Assembly (NCBI GenBank): GCA_026122225.1
Contig: JANEZZ010002668.1
Location: forward strand, 186,001 to 250,000
DNA length: 64,000 nucleotides
Reading direction: 5' to 3'
Origin: Heloderma charlesbogerti
Lineage: Eukaryota > Chordata > Lepidosauria > Squamata > Helodermatidae
Every line of letters starts with the position of its first letter. Within the stretch, counting starts at the first letter, position 1. Below, piece after piece: positions 1 through 10,025 of this stretch. The translations under genes and the position numbers were made by a program. The notes under the pieces were generated by a model. It made no database searches. It was not told the origin of the DNA and saw only the letters and a list, made by a program, of their open reading frames with translations.

Positions 1-660
1 CAACTTCTATGTTGTTCACAATCACTTGGAAATTCACAAGGAGCAATGGGTTCCTTGGCTTTTACAGGCTTCTGGTCACAAATTCACAGTGGGGTAATCC
101 AAGGCCTTTATTCCCATACATTCAAAGGCAATGATGGGGGAACTGATGGCAGGCTAAGCTCCTTTAGGAACCCTTGAGCCCCACCTGGTGCAGAATGCAG
201 TTGCAAAAATAGAACTTGAAATGGATAGTGGTGAAGCCATGCCTCTCCTGAGACCCTGACTAACCCAAAGAAAATGACAAACATGAGAGAAGGAAAGGGA
301 GCTAGGAAAAGGAGGCAAGGGACAGAAGCTAGCTTTGATGGATGCACTATCTTGGTTGCCCCATTCTCCCAGATAGAACTTCACCCCTGGTAAAGCACCC
401 ATTGCTGCACTTGACCAACATCCTGGAAGTTTGGCCACCTGGTCCTAGAAATGTGGATTTAGCTAGGAACGAACAGTGCTAGGAATGGTTCACAAGGAGC
501 AGGTAGTATGTGCCAGGCAAACTGAGAGAATCACAGCAGAGGGTCTGTAGAACATTAGGTCCTGCAGTCAACACAAGAGTTTCAATTCAATGACAGTTAT
601 AGGGTACAGAACAAAGACACAAAGAAGATAGTGACTTTGGACATGCTCAGTTAGGGTTAA
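1..660 (-). other. Unassigned, possible LTR fragment
   Basis: No gene is recognised here. On the minus strand an AATAAA-type signal (plus strand 99-105, ctttatt) is followed by moderately GC-rich sequence running off the window start, a layout like the R/U5 end of an LTR. Neither terminus nor a target duplication is visible, so the call is weak. Open frames on the minus strand (108-438) lack recognisable domains. Confidence 0.2.
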
Positions 661-1007
661 ACAAAAAATTAAATAGCTTGATTCTGGCTAATGAAGGAGC
701 CTTCCAGAGGTTCCAGGCCACCTGAGTGAATTTGGGCTGGCTAATTTGATACACAAAACCTTGCTTCCCAGTGCCAATCTGGTGGAGGCGATAGAACAAG
801 GGATAACCTGGTGCTGTTTTAATCGAGTAGCCTATCTGGAGATGAGGATGCTTCAGGATTGGAGGACATTTCCCATCAGGGCTTTAGAATTGGCCAGTTT
901 TACACTTACACTTCAGTGGCACACGTCTCTCTTTCAATTCTGTATGTAATGTCCTAGATATGCTCAAGTGCCTTGGCTCCATAACTGTGAATCTCCTTGC
1001 TGCTAGA

Positions 1008-1200
1008 TTAGGTGGCCACTTAAGAATCGCAAAACAAAAAGGAGAAAAGCCATGACTAAAACAGAGTAGAGATAGGCTAATTTGTATATAATGTATATTG
1101 TACAGATACCAATTTAGAAATAATTGTAAGTTAAATAGAAATGCAGTACATCTCAGCATAGTGTGGGAGGCTGCGACCAGGTGACCTGTGCGCCTTTCTG
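1008..1200 (+). mobile_element. hAT-like MITE fragment (TAGGGTGGCCAC-type family)
   Basis: The segment starts ggtggccacttaagaatc and runs to a block reading gaccaggtgacctgtg. It aligns by eye with the copies at 7735-8115 and 29939-30337, which share the same order of motifs. The right half of the element is missing. Sequence 661-1007 on its left shows nothing I can assign. Confidence 0.5.
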
Positions 1201-2906
1201 ATGGCCCTAACTTTATTAAAGAGCATGAGCATCCATGAAGAGATTAGTTTGTGTGCCCCACACCCCACAAACTATCATGGAGATGGAGTAGAGCAGCCCC
1301 TATGAGAGTACAGAAATTGAGCATCCCTGGCTCAAACAGATAGGAAACAGAAGTAATAAATGTCAGCTTAAAATGCTTTGCCCTTCCCATGGTCCTGCCA
1401 CCCAGTTCCCAGAGCTATAAATCATTTGGTAATTTATGTCCTTCATAATTGGCTTCTTTGAACATTGGCACGTCATATTTCACAGTCTTCACTATTCTGT
1501 CATCCACACATAATCTGTAGAGCAAATCCTTTTTACTTCTCTAACACAGGCTGTTTGGAAAGTATTCTGCAGCAACTGGAACAGTAGCTTCCTTTGATTA
1601 AACTCCTTCTGGACAACTTGAGTGGATTCTTCTTTGGCCTGGGTGAGTATCTTGATATTTAAAAGGGGAGCGATGAAAACAGTGGCCAGAAAGCTCACTG
1701 GAGAATCGGGTCTTGCAATATCTTGGGTGTGGATGTAATGGGGCAGTGAGAGGATGGGAGATAACATTTTCACCTAATACACTACTAAATAAGCTAGTAC
1801 CTTACTGTAGGCAGGAGGAAGAAAAAGCCACTACAATTGATCTATTCACATACTGTTCATTTTGCACTCTGTTGCAGGATCAGCAAGATATTGGAGATGA
1901 CTCTATTGTTATTTTAAATCAGGAGTGGTGGGCAACTTTGAGGGGTCTGGGAGCCAATTCCCCCACCCACCCCCAGAATACACCAGGCTGCACTCCTGTG
2001 TTGCTAAATTTGATGCTGAAATTTAGTGATGCGGCAGCAGCAGCAAAAAAAACAGCCCATGATTTTGCTTCCACTCACTGTGTTTTATAGCACAATCTCC
2101 ATATTTTTTCCCCACCACCATATTCATCGGCAGCAACAGTGGGGGCTGCAAAAAAGGCCAGGGGGGCAGGCATATGCAGCCAAAGGTCCATGGGTTGCCC
2201 ACTCGTACCATAAATGCTAGTGGTCATCAAACCACTTACAGGCCCCACTGCAAACCAACTTTGAAGCCAGCAAACACACCATTTTGCCTCCTATTTTGCC
2301 ATCTGCTAAAGCTACTATGTTCTGTACACGCTTGGCATGTGCAAGGTATGGGGGCTTGACAGGGTCCAACAAGAGGAGCACTGTGGAAGGCATGACTATT
2401 GGACATACGATCTCCAAATTCTTAACTAACTAGGACAGGTCACAATCCTAAAAGCACCTGAATAGGCCATCTATTGAAACTGTAAAGTTCTGAAGCAGTG
2501 CAAGCTAGCCTGAAATGCTACGGATGTCACTGACATTTGTAGACTTGTGACAATGTGAAAACACAAACAAGAATGCTTGGCTATGCAGCTGTGCATTAGG
2601 TGTGCAGACAAGGCGTTAATATAGGAATTTATTCATTTTTTTCCCCAAAGAAAACAATCCTTTGTCAAGGAAAATTGCCGACTAAACCATATGAATGGAA
2701 AACCGATGAAATTTCCAACAGTTCATGTGAGATGAGTCTACATAACAAGGTCACTGGATACAATCCAGTAAACATTACATTCACTTAAATGGGGATGATA
2801 CAGCAGCAATGCCCAGTGGATTATGCCCTAATTTTCCTAAAATTCTTATTTGACTGGGATATTTTCTAAACCAGACTTAACTGGTTTAAGTTATCTAAGA
2901 TCTAAG
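1201..2906. other. No gene seen
   Basis: Mixed-composition sequence. Open frames such as 1713-2090 (+) contain no recognisable domain and no splice-site context, so I treat them as chance. No repeat family is assigned. Confidence 0.4.
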
Positions 2907-3290
2907 GGCGCAATCCTATAGAGACAGATGGGTGCCTCCAACCTCCACTGAAGCAGCATGGACAAGGGGATTCCCTCTGTGTTGCAGCCACCCTGCACTT
3001 TGCCTTAGATGCATGTTTTGGGGGAGGAATGGAGCTGGAGACCACACAGGAGGCTGTCTAAAGCAGCTTCCTTGGTCCCCTCCCGGCCCCCAGGAACGCC
3101 CCGTTTTCACCCCTCCGTGCGCCGTGCTACGAGCACGGAGGCGGCAGCAGAGGTGTGGTTCTCTCTGCGTGAGCTGTGAGGGGGTGGGGAGCACAATTTC
3201 CTGGCTAGCCGCTCATAGCAATGTCTACAAGCTTGGAGCTAGAAAAACCAAAAAAGTCCTATCTCCCCCAGATGCTGTCTAGGCGATGTA
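2907..3290. mobile_element. MITE with GCAATCCTA inverted ends
   Basis: The left end reads ggcgcaatcctatag and the right end gatgtaggattgctgtc, so GCAATCCTA is inverted at both ends. TCTAAG flanks both sides (left atctaag, right gtctaag). The interior is GC-richer than its flanks and contains an inner inverted pair around 3112-3150 (ccgtgcgccgtgc...gagcacgg). The open frames across it are non-coding. A second element with similar ends lies at 13292-13734. Superfamily is not certain. Confidence 0.5.
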
Positions 3291-3375
3291 GGATTGCTGT
3301 CTAAGTAACTTATTATTGCTTATTATTATTTATATATTTAGTATGTATTACATTACGATCTTCACATTAACTTGT

Positions 3376-3975
3376 TAATTGAATGCGTATATGCGCATAG
3401 TGACGGGATGCCTCAAACCGACGCCCATTAATAAACTCTGTTCTCCTGTTGGCATTGCCCAACCTAAGATTAGAAGGGAAGTAGAAGCAGATACCGAAAG
3501 AACTAAGCAAGAGACTGATTCTCATCACCCTTTGAGCGGATATATTCCCCCAATTCATCGACTTAGATCTAGAAGGAGTTTTATGTCAAGAACTAATATC
3601 CTAGAGGGGACCAAAGAACAGAATCGAATAAGTAAATGGAGAAATGAGATTACCGACTTGAGTATTTTAACGAAGGAAGAAATGGCCGCTGGAAATACTC
3701 TCCCTTATATAGTTTGGAGGACAATGAACAGGATGAGGGTAGGGGTACCAAGGTGTAAGATGAATTTATTTAAGTGGGGGCTGTTGGCTGACGACAATAT
3801 ATTACGTGAATGTGGAGAAATCCAAGAGCCAGTGCATCTGATGGTGGGTCAATTATTGCCGGAGTCTTGTTCAGTTGATGATCTGCAGCAAGCTAATGAC
3901 AAAGCTGTGGCTGTGGCTACATTTTGGCAGAGCAAAGTTTGATCTGGATACGAAATAAATAAATAAATAAATACA
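3376..3975 (+). mobile_element. Non-LTR retrotransposon 3' end (RT C-terminal region)
   Basis: An uninterrupted frame at 3379-3942 (187 aa) resembles the region C-terminal to the reverse transcriptase in some LINE polyproteins: the leading block (RIVTGCLKPTP, IRREVEAD, HPLSGY) is followed by a NRMRVGVPRC...KWG block, and the last residues VATFWQSK end just before the stop. An (AAAT)n tail at 3950-3975 follows directly, as at a LINE 3' end. The element is 5' truncated at about 3376. The clade cannot be fixed by eye. No RT catalytic motif is included in the fragment. Confidence 0.6.
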
Positions 3976-4620
3976 TTTGTTAATGTTAATAATGTTCACT
4001 GTTAACCTCAATCAGCCCACTGGCCTTTTTGTCTGCTGCTAAAACTGGATTAATCAGAATAGCATTGAAACAGGGCACCGAATAAGTTCAAAGCAAACAG
4101 TATGTCGACATAATTCAGTTCTTGGTCTTTAAAATTAACTTAAAGGCACCTCTCTCTCTTTTTGTACATTTACATTGTAAGATCTGCAAGTGATATTTCA
4201 GAAATACCCCCAAATATAGTTCAAGGCTGCATCTCTGTGATTAGTTAAGAGGAATAGCCCAAACCTTCACAATTGCTTACATGCTGGAAGATATAGTTAC
4301 CTATAGTGACAAAATATTCAAAGATACCCAATTTTGCATTAAATGTATCCGTACCGTTTAGGTTATTAAGATGCATACATGTATTTTTCAAAAAAAAATG
4401 AAATACCTATATTTTTAAAAAGAAGGATACTAAGCAACTTTGCATGTACTTTTTATTTGGGGTTCCTTAATTTCTCAAAGTCTGATGTAGTGAAAATTGA
4501 TATTAATTATCTCATGAAAAACCTTTTTGTTTGTTTCGAAACCACATTTATGTTTATTGTTATCAGAAACATCTTACATAATCATGAGCATCAGCAGCAA
4601 TTACATAATCCAGCTTTACC
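3976..4620. other. No gene seen
   Basis: AT-rich sequence without recognisable repeats or coding signals. The 129-codon frame starting at 4379 runs into transposon A and is a chance frame. Confidence 0.4.
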
Positions 4621-4628
4621 ACCCCAAC

Positions 4629-5187
4629 TAGGGATGTCAGAGAATTCCGCCACGGATCTCGGGGAGGCCGAATGCCAGTGCATTTGGCCCCCCGAAATCT
4701 GTGGCGGAATGGCCTGCCACAGACCGTCCGCTACGCTATTTGCGTTCCCCTTATTTTCGCCGTCTTAGTCTACGTAAATATTTACATAGACTAAGACGGG
4801 CCAAAATAAGGAACGCAAATGGCGGCGGCCGTAGCCGCCGCCATTTGCGTACGCGTGTGTGTTTTTGTTTTTGTTTTAAGTCAGACGTGATAGGCTACGT
4901 AAAGATTTACGTAGCCTATCACGGCTGACTACAGGGACACAAACGGTGGTGGCTACGGCCGCTGCCATTTGTGTCCCTGCTAGCCAGCGGCCAGATGTCC
5001 GGCTGCTGGCGGAGCCGACCGGCAGCTCCGCAGAATCCCTGCGGAGCACAGCCGGCCAGCCAGGATTCCGAGGGGGAGGCGTGGAGCACCTCCCCCCCGG
5101 CGAGGATTCCGGGGGGAGGGACGGAGCACCTCCCCCCCCCCAGCGGAACCCAGCAGAGCCAGGTAAGGCCAATTTCGTACATCCTTA
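4629..5187 (+). mobile_element. Palindromic hAT MITE, copy A
   Basis: A 559-bp non-autonomous element with an exact 8-bp target duplication ACCCCAAC (4621-4628 and 5188-5195), the length typical of hAT insertions. The ends are TAGGGATGT at left and ACATCCTTA at right. The left end (end 1) contains an inverted repeat, ATTCCGCCAC...GTGGCGGAAT at 4643-4710. The interior is a run of palindromes (4738-4979). The right end (end 2) is GC-rich, with repeated cctccccccc blocks and an outward-facing AGGTAAG at 5161-5167. No transposase is encoded. Frames within it only read through palindromes. Confidence 0.85.
4738..4979. repeat. Array of three to four palindromes in copy A
   Basis: Order: 4738-4820, a palindrome with arms ATTTGCGTTCCCCTTATTTT and a core CTTAGTCTACGTAAAT; 4812-4850, arms ACGCAAATGGCGGCGGC; 4880-4929, core TGATAGGCTACGTAAA with its complement; 4932-4979, arms AGGGACACAAACGG. 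The 4812-4850 palindrome shares its left arm with the preceding one, so the units overlap. These three motif types recur in copies B to G. Confidence 0.85.
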
Positions 5188-5195
5188 ACCCCAAC

Positions 5196-5755
5196 TCCAA
5201 ACTACAACAGATATTCTTAATAGCTCATTGTCAAAAGGTCTATTGGTGCGGAGCCAGAACACCTAATGTAACTTAGCTTGGGAATGAGACAACCACTTCC
5301 CAATTTGGGGGAAAATAGCTTATTTTTGAGCCAATCCAATGCACGTCATACGTGGCTCACCCACTTCTAACTTGTGTATAGAATCAGAGAACTGAAGTGC
5401 AGAAACATATCCAGTGGTCATCTAGTCTGACCTGTTGCCCCCAGAGCAACATGAAGATCACAGCATGAAACCAGGCAAACCCTGCAAGTTGAACGTGCAC
5501 AACAAAGCAAACACATTATTTACAAAAATCACTCTGGCAACAGGAATGCAGAATCCATGTGAAAGAGGGAAGGATCAGATGGGAACATTATAATTTGCGG
5601 AGGGGGAGGAGAAGAGAAGGCCATGATCTCATAATCTCATTTTTAGAAACTGTGCTTCCCCTACCCTAGCCAAATGGTCACTCAGCTGTCTGAAATGGGG
5701 CTGCAATTCCATCAGCTGGCCAGTAGAGGTTGCTGCCTAATCCAGTTTTAATAAA
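5196..5755. other. No gene seen
   Basis: Spacer between copies A and B. It contains no coding or repeat signal that I recognise. Confidence 0.4.
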
Positions 5756-5763
5756 CCAAATAG

Positions 5764-6441
5764 TAGGGATGTATGAAACTCTTACCTGGCTCTGCGCCAG
5801 GCAATCTGCAGTGGGGGGGAGGCGTTCCATCCCTCCCCCTGGAATCCTCCCCGGCCAGCTCCGCGGAGTCACCAGCCAGGGCCGCCCGCAGCCGGACATC
5901 CGGCCGCTGGGCTGCACAGGGACGCAAATGGCGGCCGCCGTAGCTGCCGCCATTTGCATCCGTGTCTTTAGCCGTGAAAGGCTACATAAATATATACATA
6001 GCCTATCACGGCTAAAGATACGGACGCAAATGGCGGCGGCTAAGGCGGCCGCCATTTGCATTCCTTCCTATTGCTGTGATAGGCTACGTATATATTTACG
6101 TAGCCTATCACAGCAAAAGCGGGGCCGCAAATGGCGGCTGCTACGCCATTTGCGCCCCTGCTCAGCCGTGATAGGCTACGTAGATACTTACGTAGCCTAT
6201 CACGGCTTGCCAGGGATGCAAATGGCAGCTGGCGTAGCAGCCGCAGCCCAGCAGCGGCTGGAGCCGCCGGAGCCACTGCCAGAGCCACCGCCACCAGAGC
6301 TGCAGCCAGGTAGGCTCCTTTTTGCGGGGCTTTCACGGAGTGGTGGGGTGGGTTGCTCCGTTCCGCCACGGATTCCGGGGGGCCGAATTCACTGGAATTT
6401 GGCCTCCCTAGGATCCGTGGCAGAATTCTCTAACATCCCTA
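5764..6441 (-). mobile_element. Palindromic hAT MITE, copy B
   Basis: A 678-bp element with an exact 8-bp target duplication CCAAATAG (5756-5763 and 6442-6449). It is inverted relative to copy A: end 2 (TAGGGATGTATGAAAC) is on the left and end 1 (revcomp TAGGGATGTTAGAGAATT) on the right. Outward donor-like motifs are cttacct at 5781-5787 (minus) and a weaker aggtagg at 6308-6314 (plus). A 239-codon plus-strand frame (5730-6449) spans the element but is alanine- and arginine-rich read-through of palindromes, not a protein. Confidence 0.85.
5919..6236. repeat. Alternating palindrome array in copy B
   Basis: Three TGATAGGCTACGT-type palindromes (near 5967-6020, 6071-6117 and 6161-6209) alternate with four AAATGGCGGC-type palindromes. 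The spacing is regular at about 100 bp per pair. Each palindrome has a short loop and arms of about 15-20 bp. This regular alternation is the clearest example of the family's modular plan. Confidence 0.85.
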
Positions 6442-6588
6442 CCAAATAGTTTTGAATCTGTCAGGATCTTTTTCCTACAAAAATGTATTTAGCTCTTGTA
6501 AAAAAAAGACCTTGCCACAAATACCCCACACTAGACAGAATATAGAAATGACAGCTGTGAGTATAGGCTAGGTGTATATTGTGTACAG

Positions 6589-6930
6589 GGGCTGTGGTGG
6601 CTTAGTGGTTAAGACACTGAACTGCAGACTGGAAGGTCGGCAGGTCAGCAGTTCGAGACCCGAGTGCCGCGTGACGGAGTGAGCTCCCGTCTTCAGTCCC
6701 AGATCCTGCCAACCTAGCAGTTCGAAAGCAAGAAATTGCAAGTAGATAAATAGGTACCGCCTCGGCGGGAAAGGTAACAGCGTTCCGTGCACCTCGGTGT
6801 TCAGTCATGCCGGCCACATGACCACGGAAGCGTCTTCGGACAGCGCTGGCTCTTCGGCTTAGAAATGGAGATGAGCACCGCACCCTAGAGTCGGACACGA
6901 CTGGTTGGGGACACCTTTATCTTTTACCTT
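6589..6930 (+). mobile_element. Sauria SINE, full length
   Basis: A 342-bp tRNA-derived SINE flanked by a perfect 14-bp target duplication tatattgtgtacag (6575-6588 and 6931-6944). The pol III A-box-like tggcttagtggtt is at 6598-6610 and the B-box-like gttcgagacc at 6651-6660. The 3' part (gagtcggacacgactgg) matches the end of the BovB copies in this window, and the element ends in a ctttta-rich tail. This is the known arrangement of the squamate Sauria SINE family mobilised by BovB. The perfect duplication suggests a fairly recent insertion. Confidence 0.9.
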
Positions 6931-6944
6931 TATATTGTGTACAG

Positions 6945-7734
6945 GTGGATATTGTATAAGTATACAGGTGTATATCGCTTGGGGCAATGAGAACAGTGAT
7001 TGTAAGGAAACTCTGGCCTTATTGCTGCTGGCAATTCTGGGCCTAGCACAAGCAGACCAACACAGGTAATAGGATTTGTTTCCAAATAAATGTGGGTAGA
7101 AAGATGGTAGTTCTTTGCTTCAAAATGGGAGAAGCTACACAGAAAATGACTGGAGGGGTGAGAGAACATTTTTACCAAAGGGCTATTTAGTTTCCCTTTT
7201 GAGAAAAAAAAAATGCTGCTTATGGCTGGGTTCTGGCACATCAGAGGTTTGTGTGGCAGCAGCTTAAGCAATATCCTAAGAATAGCAAGTGGATAGATGA
7301 ATCTCTTGTCTTGTGTGACATTAGGGCTGCACACTTATTTGGGAGTAAGTCCCTATTAATTTAATCTAATTTATTTCCTAGTAAATATACATACAATTGT
7401 CCTACAAACTGCCTTTTTTGATAGGAAACAATGTTCCAGGGTTGAACTGATGAGATTTCGGGATCCCATATAAATAATAATCTCCATGTACAAAAGCAGT
7501 ATACACCTCTCAGTACCAGATTCTAGATACAGACAGTAGAGGGGAGGAGACAGTCGCCAGTTTCCCATAGGCATCTCTTTGGTGATTGATGCACCCAGAA
7601 CAAAGAAATAAATGGATCTTTGGCCTGATTCAGCAGGGCAGTCCTTGTGTACCTATTCCAGCATTGAAGCGAGAAGTGGATTTCAGAGCAAGGATTTGAG
7701 ATGTACCACGCAATTAGACTGGCCACTTACGCAT
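6945..7734. other. No gene; short MITE trace
   Basis: Mostly unassigned. At about 7325-7365 the motif gggctgcacacttatttgggagtaagtccc resembles one end of the short family seen complete at 31951-32037. Confidence 0.35.
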
Positions 7735-8115
7735 CACCAAAAAAAGAGGAAACGTCACCTAAAAAGAGGACAAATGATGGTGCAGGTTTGAATTAAATTT
7801 GATTATGGTAATTGATATGTATAGATGCAAATTTAGAAAGACTTAGTATAGCATAAATAGAAGTACAACACATCTCACCATAGTGGAGAAGACCGTGACC
7901 AGGTAACCTGTGTACCTGCTTAGTCTGCTGTCCAGGTGCTAACAGTTGATGGGCCACTTCAAAACCCCTGCACATCCTTCTTTATCTTTCAACTGGACTT
8001 GGACTGGACAACCCTTCAACTAGAGGATGCCTTCAAATAAAGTATTGTACTCTCGCAGTTCTTCAAATAAAGGACTGTCTCCTGTAAAGTAGGACACATG
8101 GCCACGCTACAGCTC
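7735..8115 (+). mobile_element. hAT-like MITE (TAGGGTGGCCAC-type), old copy
   Basis: Ends read ggccacttacgcatcac on the left and cacatggccacgcta on the right. The interior follows the same motif order as 29939-30337 (caccatagtg, gctaacagttgatggg, ggacttggac). No clear target duplication remains. This copy lacks the CR1 scrap found in the 30-kb copy and so shows that copy's empty site. Confidence 0.6.
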
Positions 8116-9019
8116 AACCAGTATTTGGGCTCTATTGCCTAGTCCTATAAATTGCCATATTAATACAATACAGTAAAGCATACAATTGTTCTAGAAACTG
8201 GTGTGTGTGTTTTAAAGGTTTAAGACAAAAGTTTTGATAAAACCTACTTGCCTCTTTAGCCCTCTGTAGTATTTGCAATTCCACTACCGTTCTTTAGAAA
8301 GTTACTTAACAGGTCAATTAGCTGGGGTACTTTAGTAATGAGCATCATAATGTTTATTGTCATCACAAGGATGTTGTGAGGCTTAATTACAATCACTAAG
8401 GTTTGTAAATCATTTCATGATTTCATCAGACACAGTTTACAACTCTTCCCAGTATTCCTTTGACTACTAATTATTATAATTCTAAACATAAGTATTTCAT
8501 TTTCCTTGTTGAGCAGGGTTGTGGAACTGCCCACAGGTATGTTATTAAAATGTTAGGCCATACTGTAACTCTGGCAATAGGCAGAGAAACAATAATTTTG
8601 CCATTTCCTGAAGTGCTTGGAAACCAGCTTTACCAATGTTAAGGGAATTTTCCATGTTAAATCTCAACTGACAGTTTCCCCCCTCCTCCTTTGTGCTAGG
8701 CAATGCAGACCATAGAACTTTATCTGTTTGAAAGGTTGGAAAAATGTTATTTATCCAGCACAGTCACTGTATATGGCACTTTACAGAGGAAGATATGCAC
8801 GAACAAATGCACATATATTAGCTTACAATCTAAATTTCAACAAGGAAGAAAGAAAAGTAAAACCTAACTTTGATTTTAAAAAATGGAATGAACATGAGCA
8901 AATGCAATTGGCCTGCTTCGCACATAACCTTAATCTATGGCATGGTTTGTTGAAATCTGACTTGGCTTAGAATCAGTTCAGTTAAGAATCAGAACGAAAC
9001 AGACCAGGTTAAGGACTGC
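8116..9019. other. No gene seen
   Basis: Apparently unique, AT-rich sequence with no recognisable repeat or coding exon. Confidence 0.4.
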
Positions 9020-9390
9020 CTGAGCCCATGTGCATCCTGACCCGTCATTACCGAAGGTTATATTAGGAGGTCCCAGCACAAGTCTTCCTCTGTGGTGGCT
9101 CTGTACCCGTGGAATTCCCTTACCAGGGAGTTTTGTCAAGCTGTCTGTCTATTCATTTTTAAACAGGCTGAGGGAAAAAAATTGTATTTCAAGGCTTATT
9201 ATGAGGAGTTTCCTGCTTGCTCTTTGCATATAATTTTTATGCTCATGTTCTTTTAATTTTGTTTTATACAGTTTTACTGTTTTAACGGTATCTCATAATT
9301 GTTTTGATGTTATATAAGCCACCTTGTTTTTTAAAAACATTTTTAAAGGCAGTATATAAATGATTAAAATGAAATAAAACAATAAACTTG
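9020..9390 (+). mobile_element. L2 LINE 3' end
   Basis: The frame near 9090-9200 encodes a degenerate version of the L2 C-terminus (a PWNSL block and a following F-rich block). It is followed by tataagccaccttg and an AAAT/AAATAAA-rich tail near 9360-9380, the usual L2 3' end. It is 5' truncated and diverged. Confidence 0.6.
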
Positions 9391-9465
9391 AGAGTGCACT
9401 GGAGGGAGAGCCATGAAAGTGTTCTGAGAGGGAGTTTCAGGCCTAGTGAGCAGAGCTGCCTTCCC

Positions 9466-9566
9466 CAATCTGGTGTCCTCCGGATGTGTTGGACCAATGG
9501 TCACATGCTGGCTGCGAATGATGGGAGTTGTAGCCTCCAACATGTCTGAAGGGCATCAGAGGAACA
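9466..9566. mobile_element. Foldback MITE fragment
   Basis: The sequence folds on itself: cctccggatgtgttgga on the left pairs with tccaacatgtctgaag on the right, with gatgggagttgtag between. The same layout is seen at 58864-59003. Confidence 0.5.
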
Positions 9567-9841
9567 TGCTCAAAAATCAGAAACCAAATATTAGTGAAGT
9601 ACTTCAGTTTACAATGATGTATTGATATCATGGACCCTTGATAAGGTAAAGATAACAGTATAGGTTTGGGTTAGGACAATTTTTGTGGTTTGAAATCACT
9701 CTGTAAAAGCTACAGAGGGGATCCCTATCATATTGTTGGAAAATCTCAGTGTGGACCTTAGTTAGCCTAGACAGGCAGTGAGCCTTTCAGCCAGAAGGCT
9801 TCCGAATGCAGAAGTTCATCACAACACATCTTATTTGTTAT

Positions 9842-10025
9842 TTATTTGTTACATTTATATCTCACCTTTTCTCCAAGGACCCCAAGGCAGCGTACATGAT
9901 CCTCCATTTTAGCCTCACGACAACCCTGTGATGTAGGCTAGGCTGAGACTAAGTGATCCATTGAGTTTCATGTCCAAGTGGGGACTAGAAGTGGGGTCTC
10001 CATGCCAACCACTACAGCATACTGG
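9842..10025 (-). mobile_element. MIR-like SINE
   Basis: On the plus strand an L2-like tail (tttatttgttacatttat) is followed by ctccattttagcctcacgacaaccctgtga and a tRNA-like head ending ccaaccactacagcat. This reads as a minus-strand tRNA-core-L2 SINE. A better copy is at 31376-31612. Confidence 0.6.

Noticed and set aside
2932..3282. A 116-codon frame at 2932-3282
   Set aside because: It lies entirely inside an inverted-repeat-bounded MITE, with an equally long opposing frame.
3379..3942. A host gene encoding a 187-aa protein
   Set aside because: The residues fit a LINE C-terminal region and an (AAAT)n tail follows directly, so it is a retrotransposon end.
4738..4979. Repeated hairpins resembling a CRISPR array or attenuators
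   Set aside because: Spacing is irregular, the hairpins are of three types, there are no unique spacers or cas genes, and the genome is vertebrate. They are transposon modules.
5730..6449. A 239-codon plus-strand frame across copy B
   Set aside because: It reads straight through alternating palindromes, so both strands stay open. The composition is low-complexity Ala/Arg, with no domain. It is a by-product of GC-rich repeat.
6589..6670. A tRNA gene in the Sauria SINE head
   Set aside because: The pol III boxes are part of a SINE with a perfect target duplication and a BovB-like tail.
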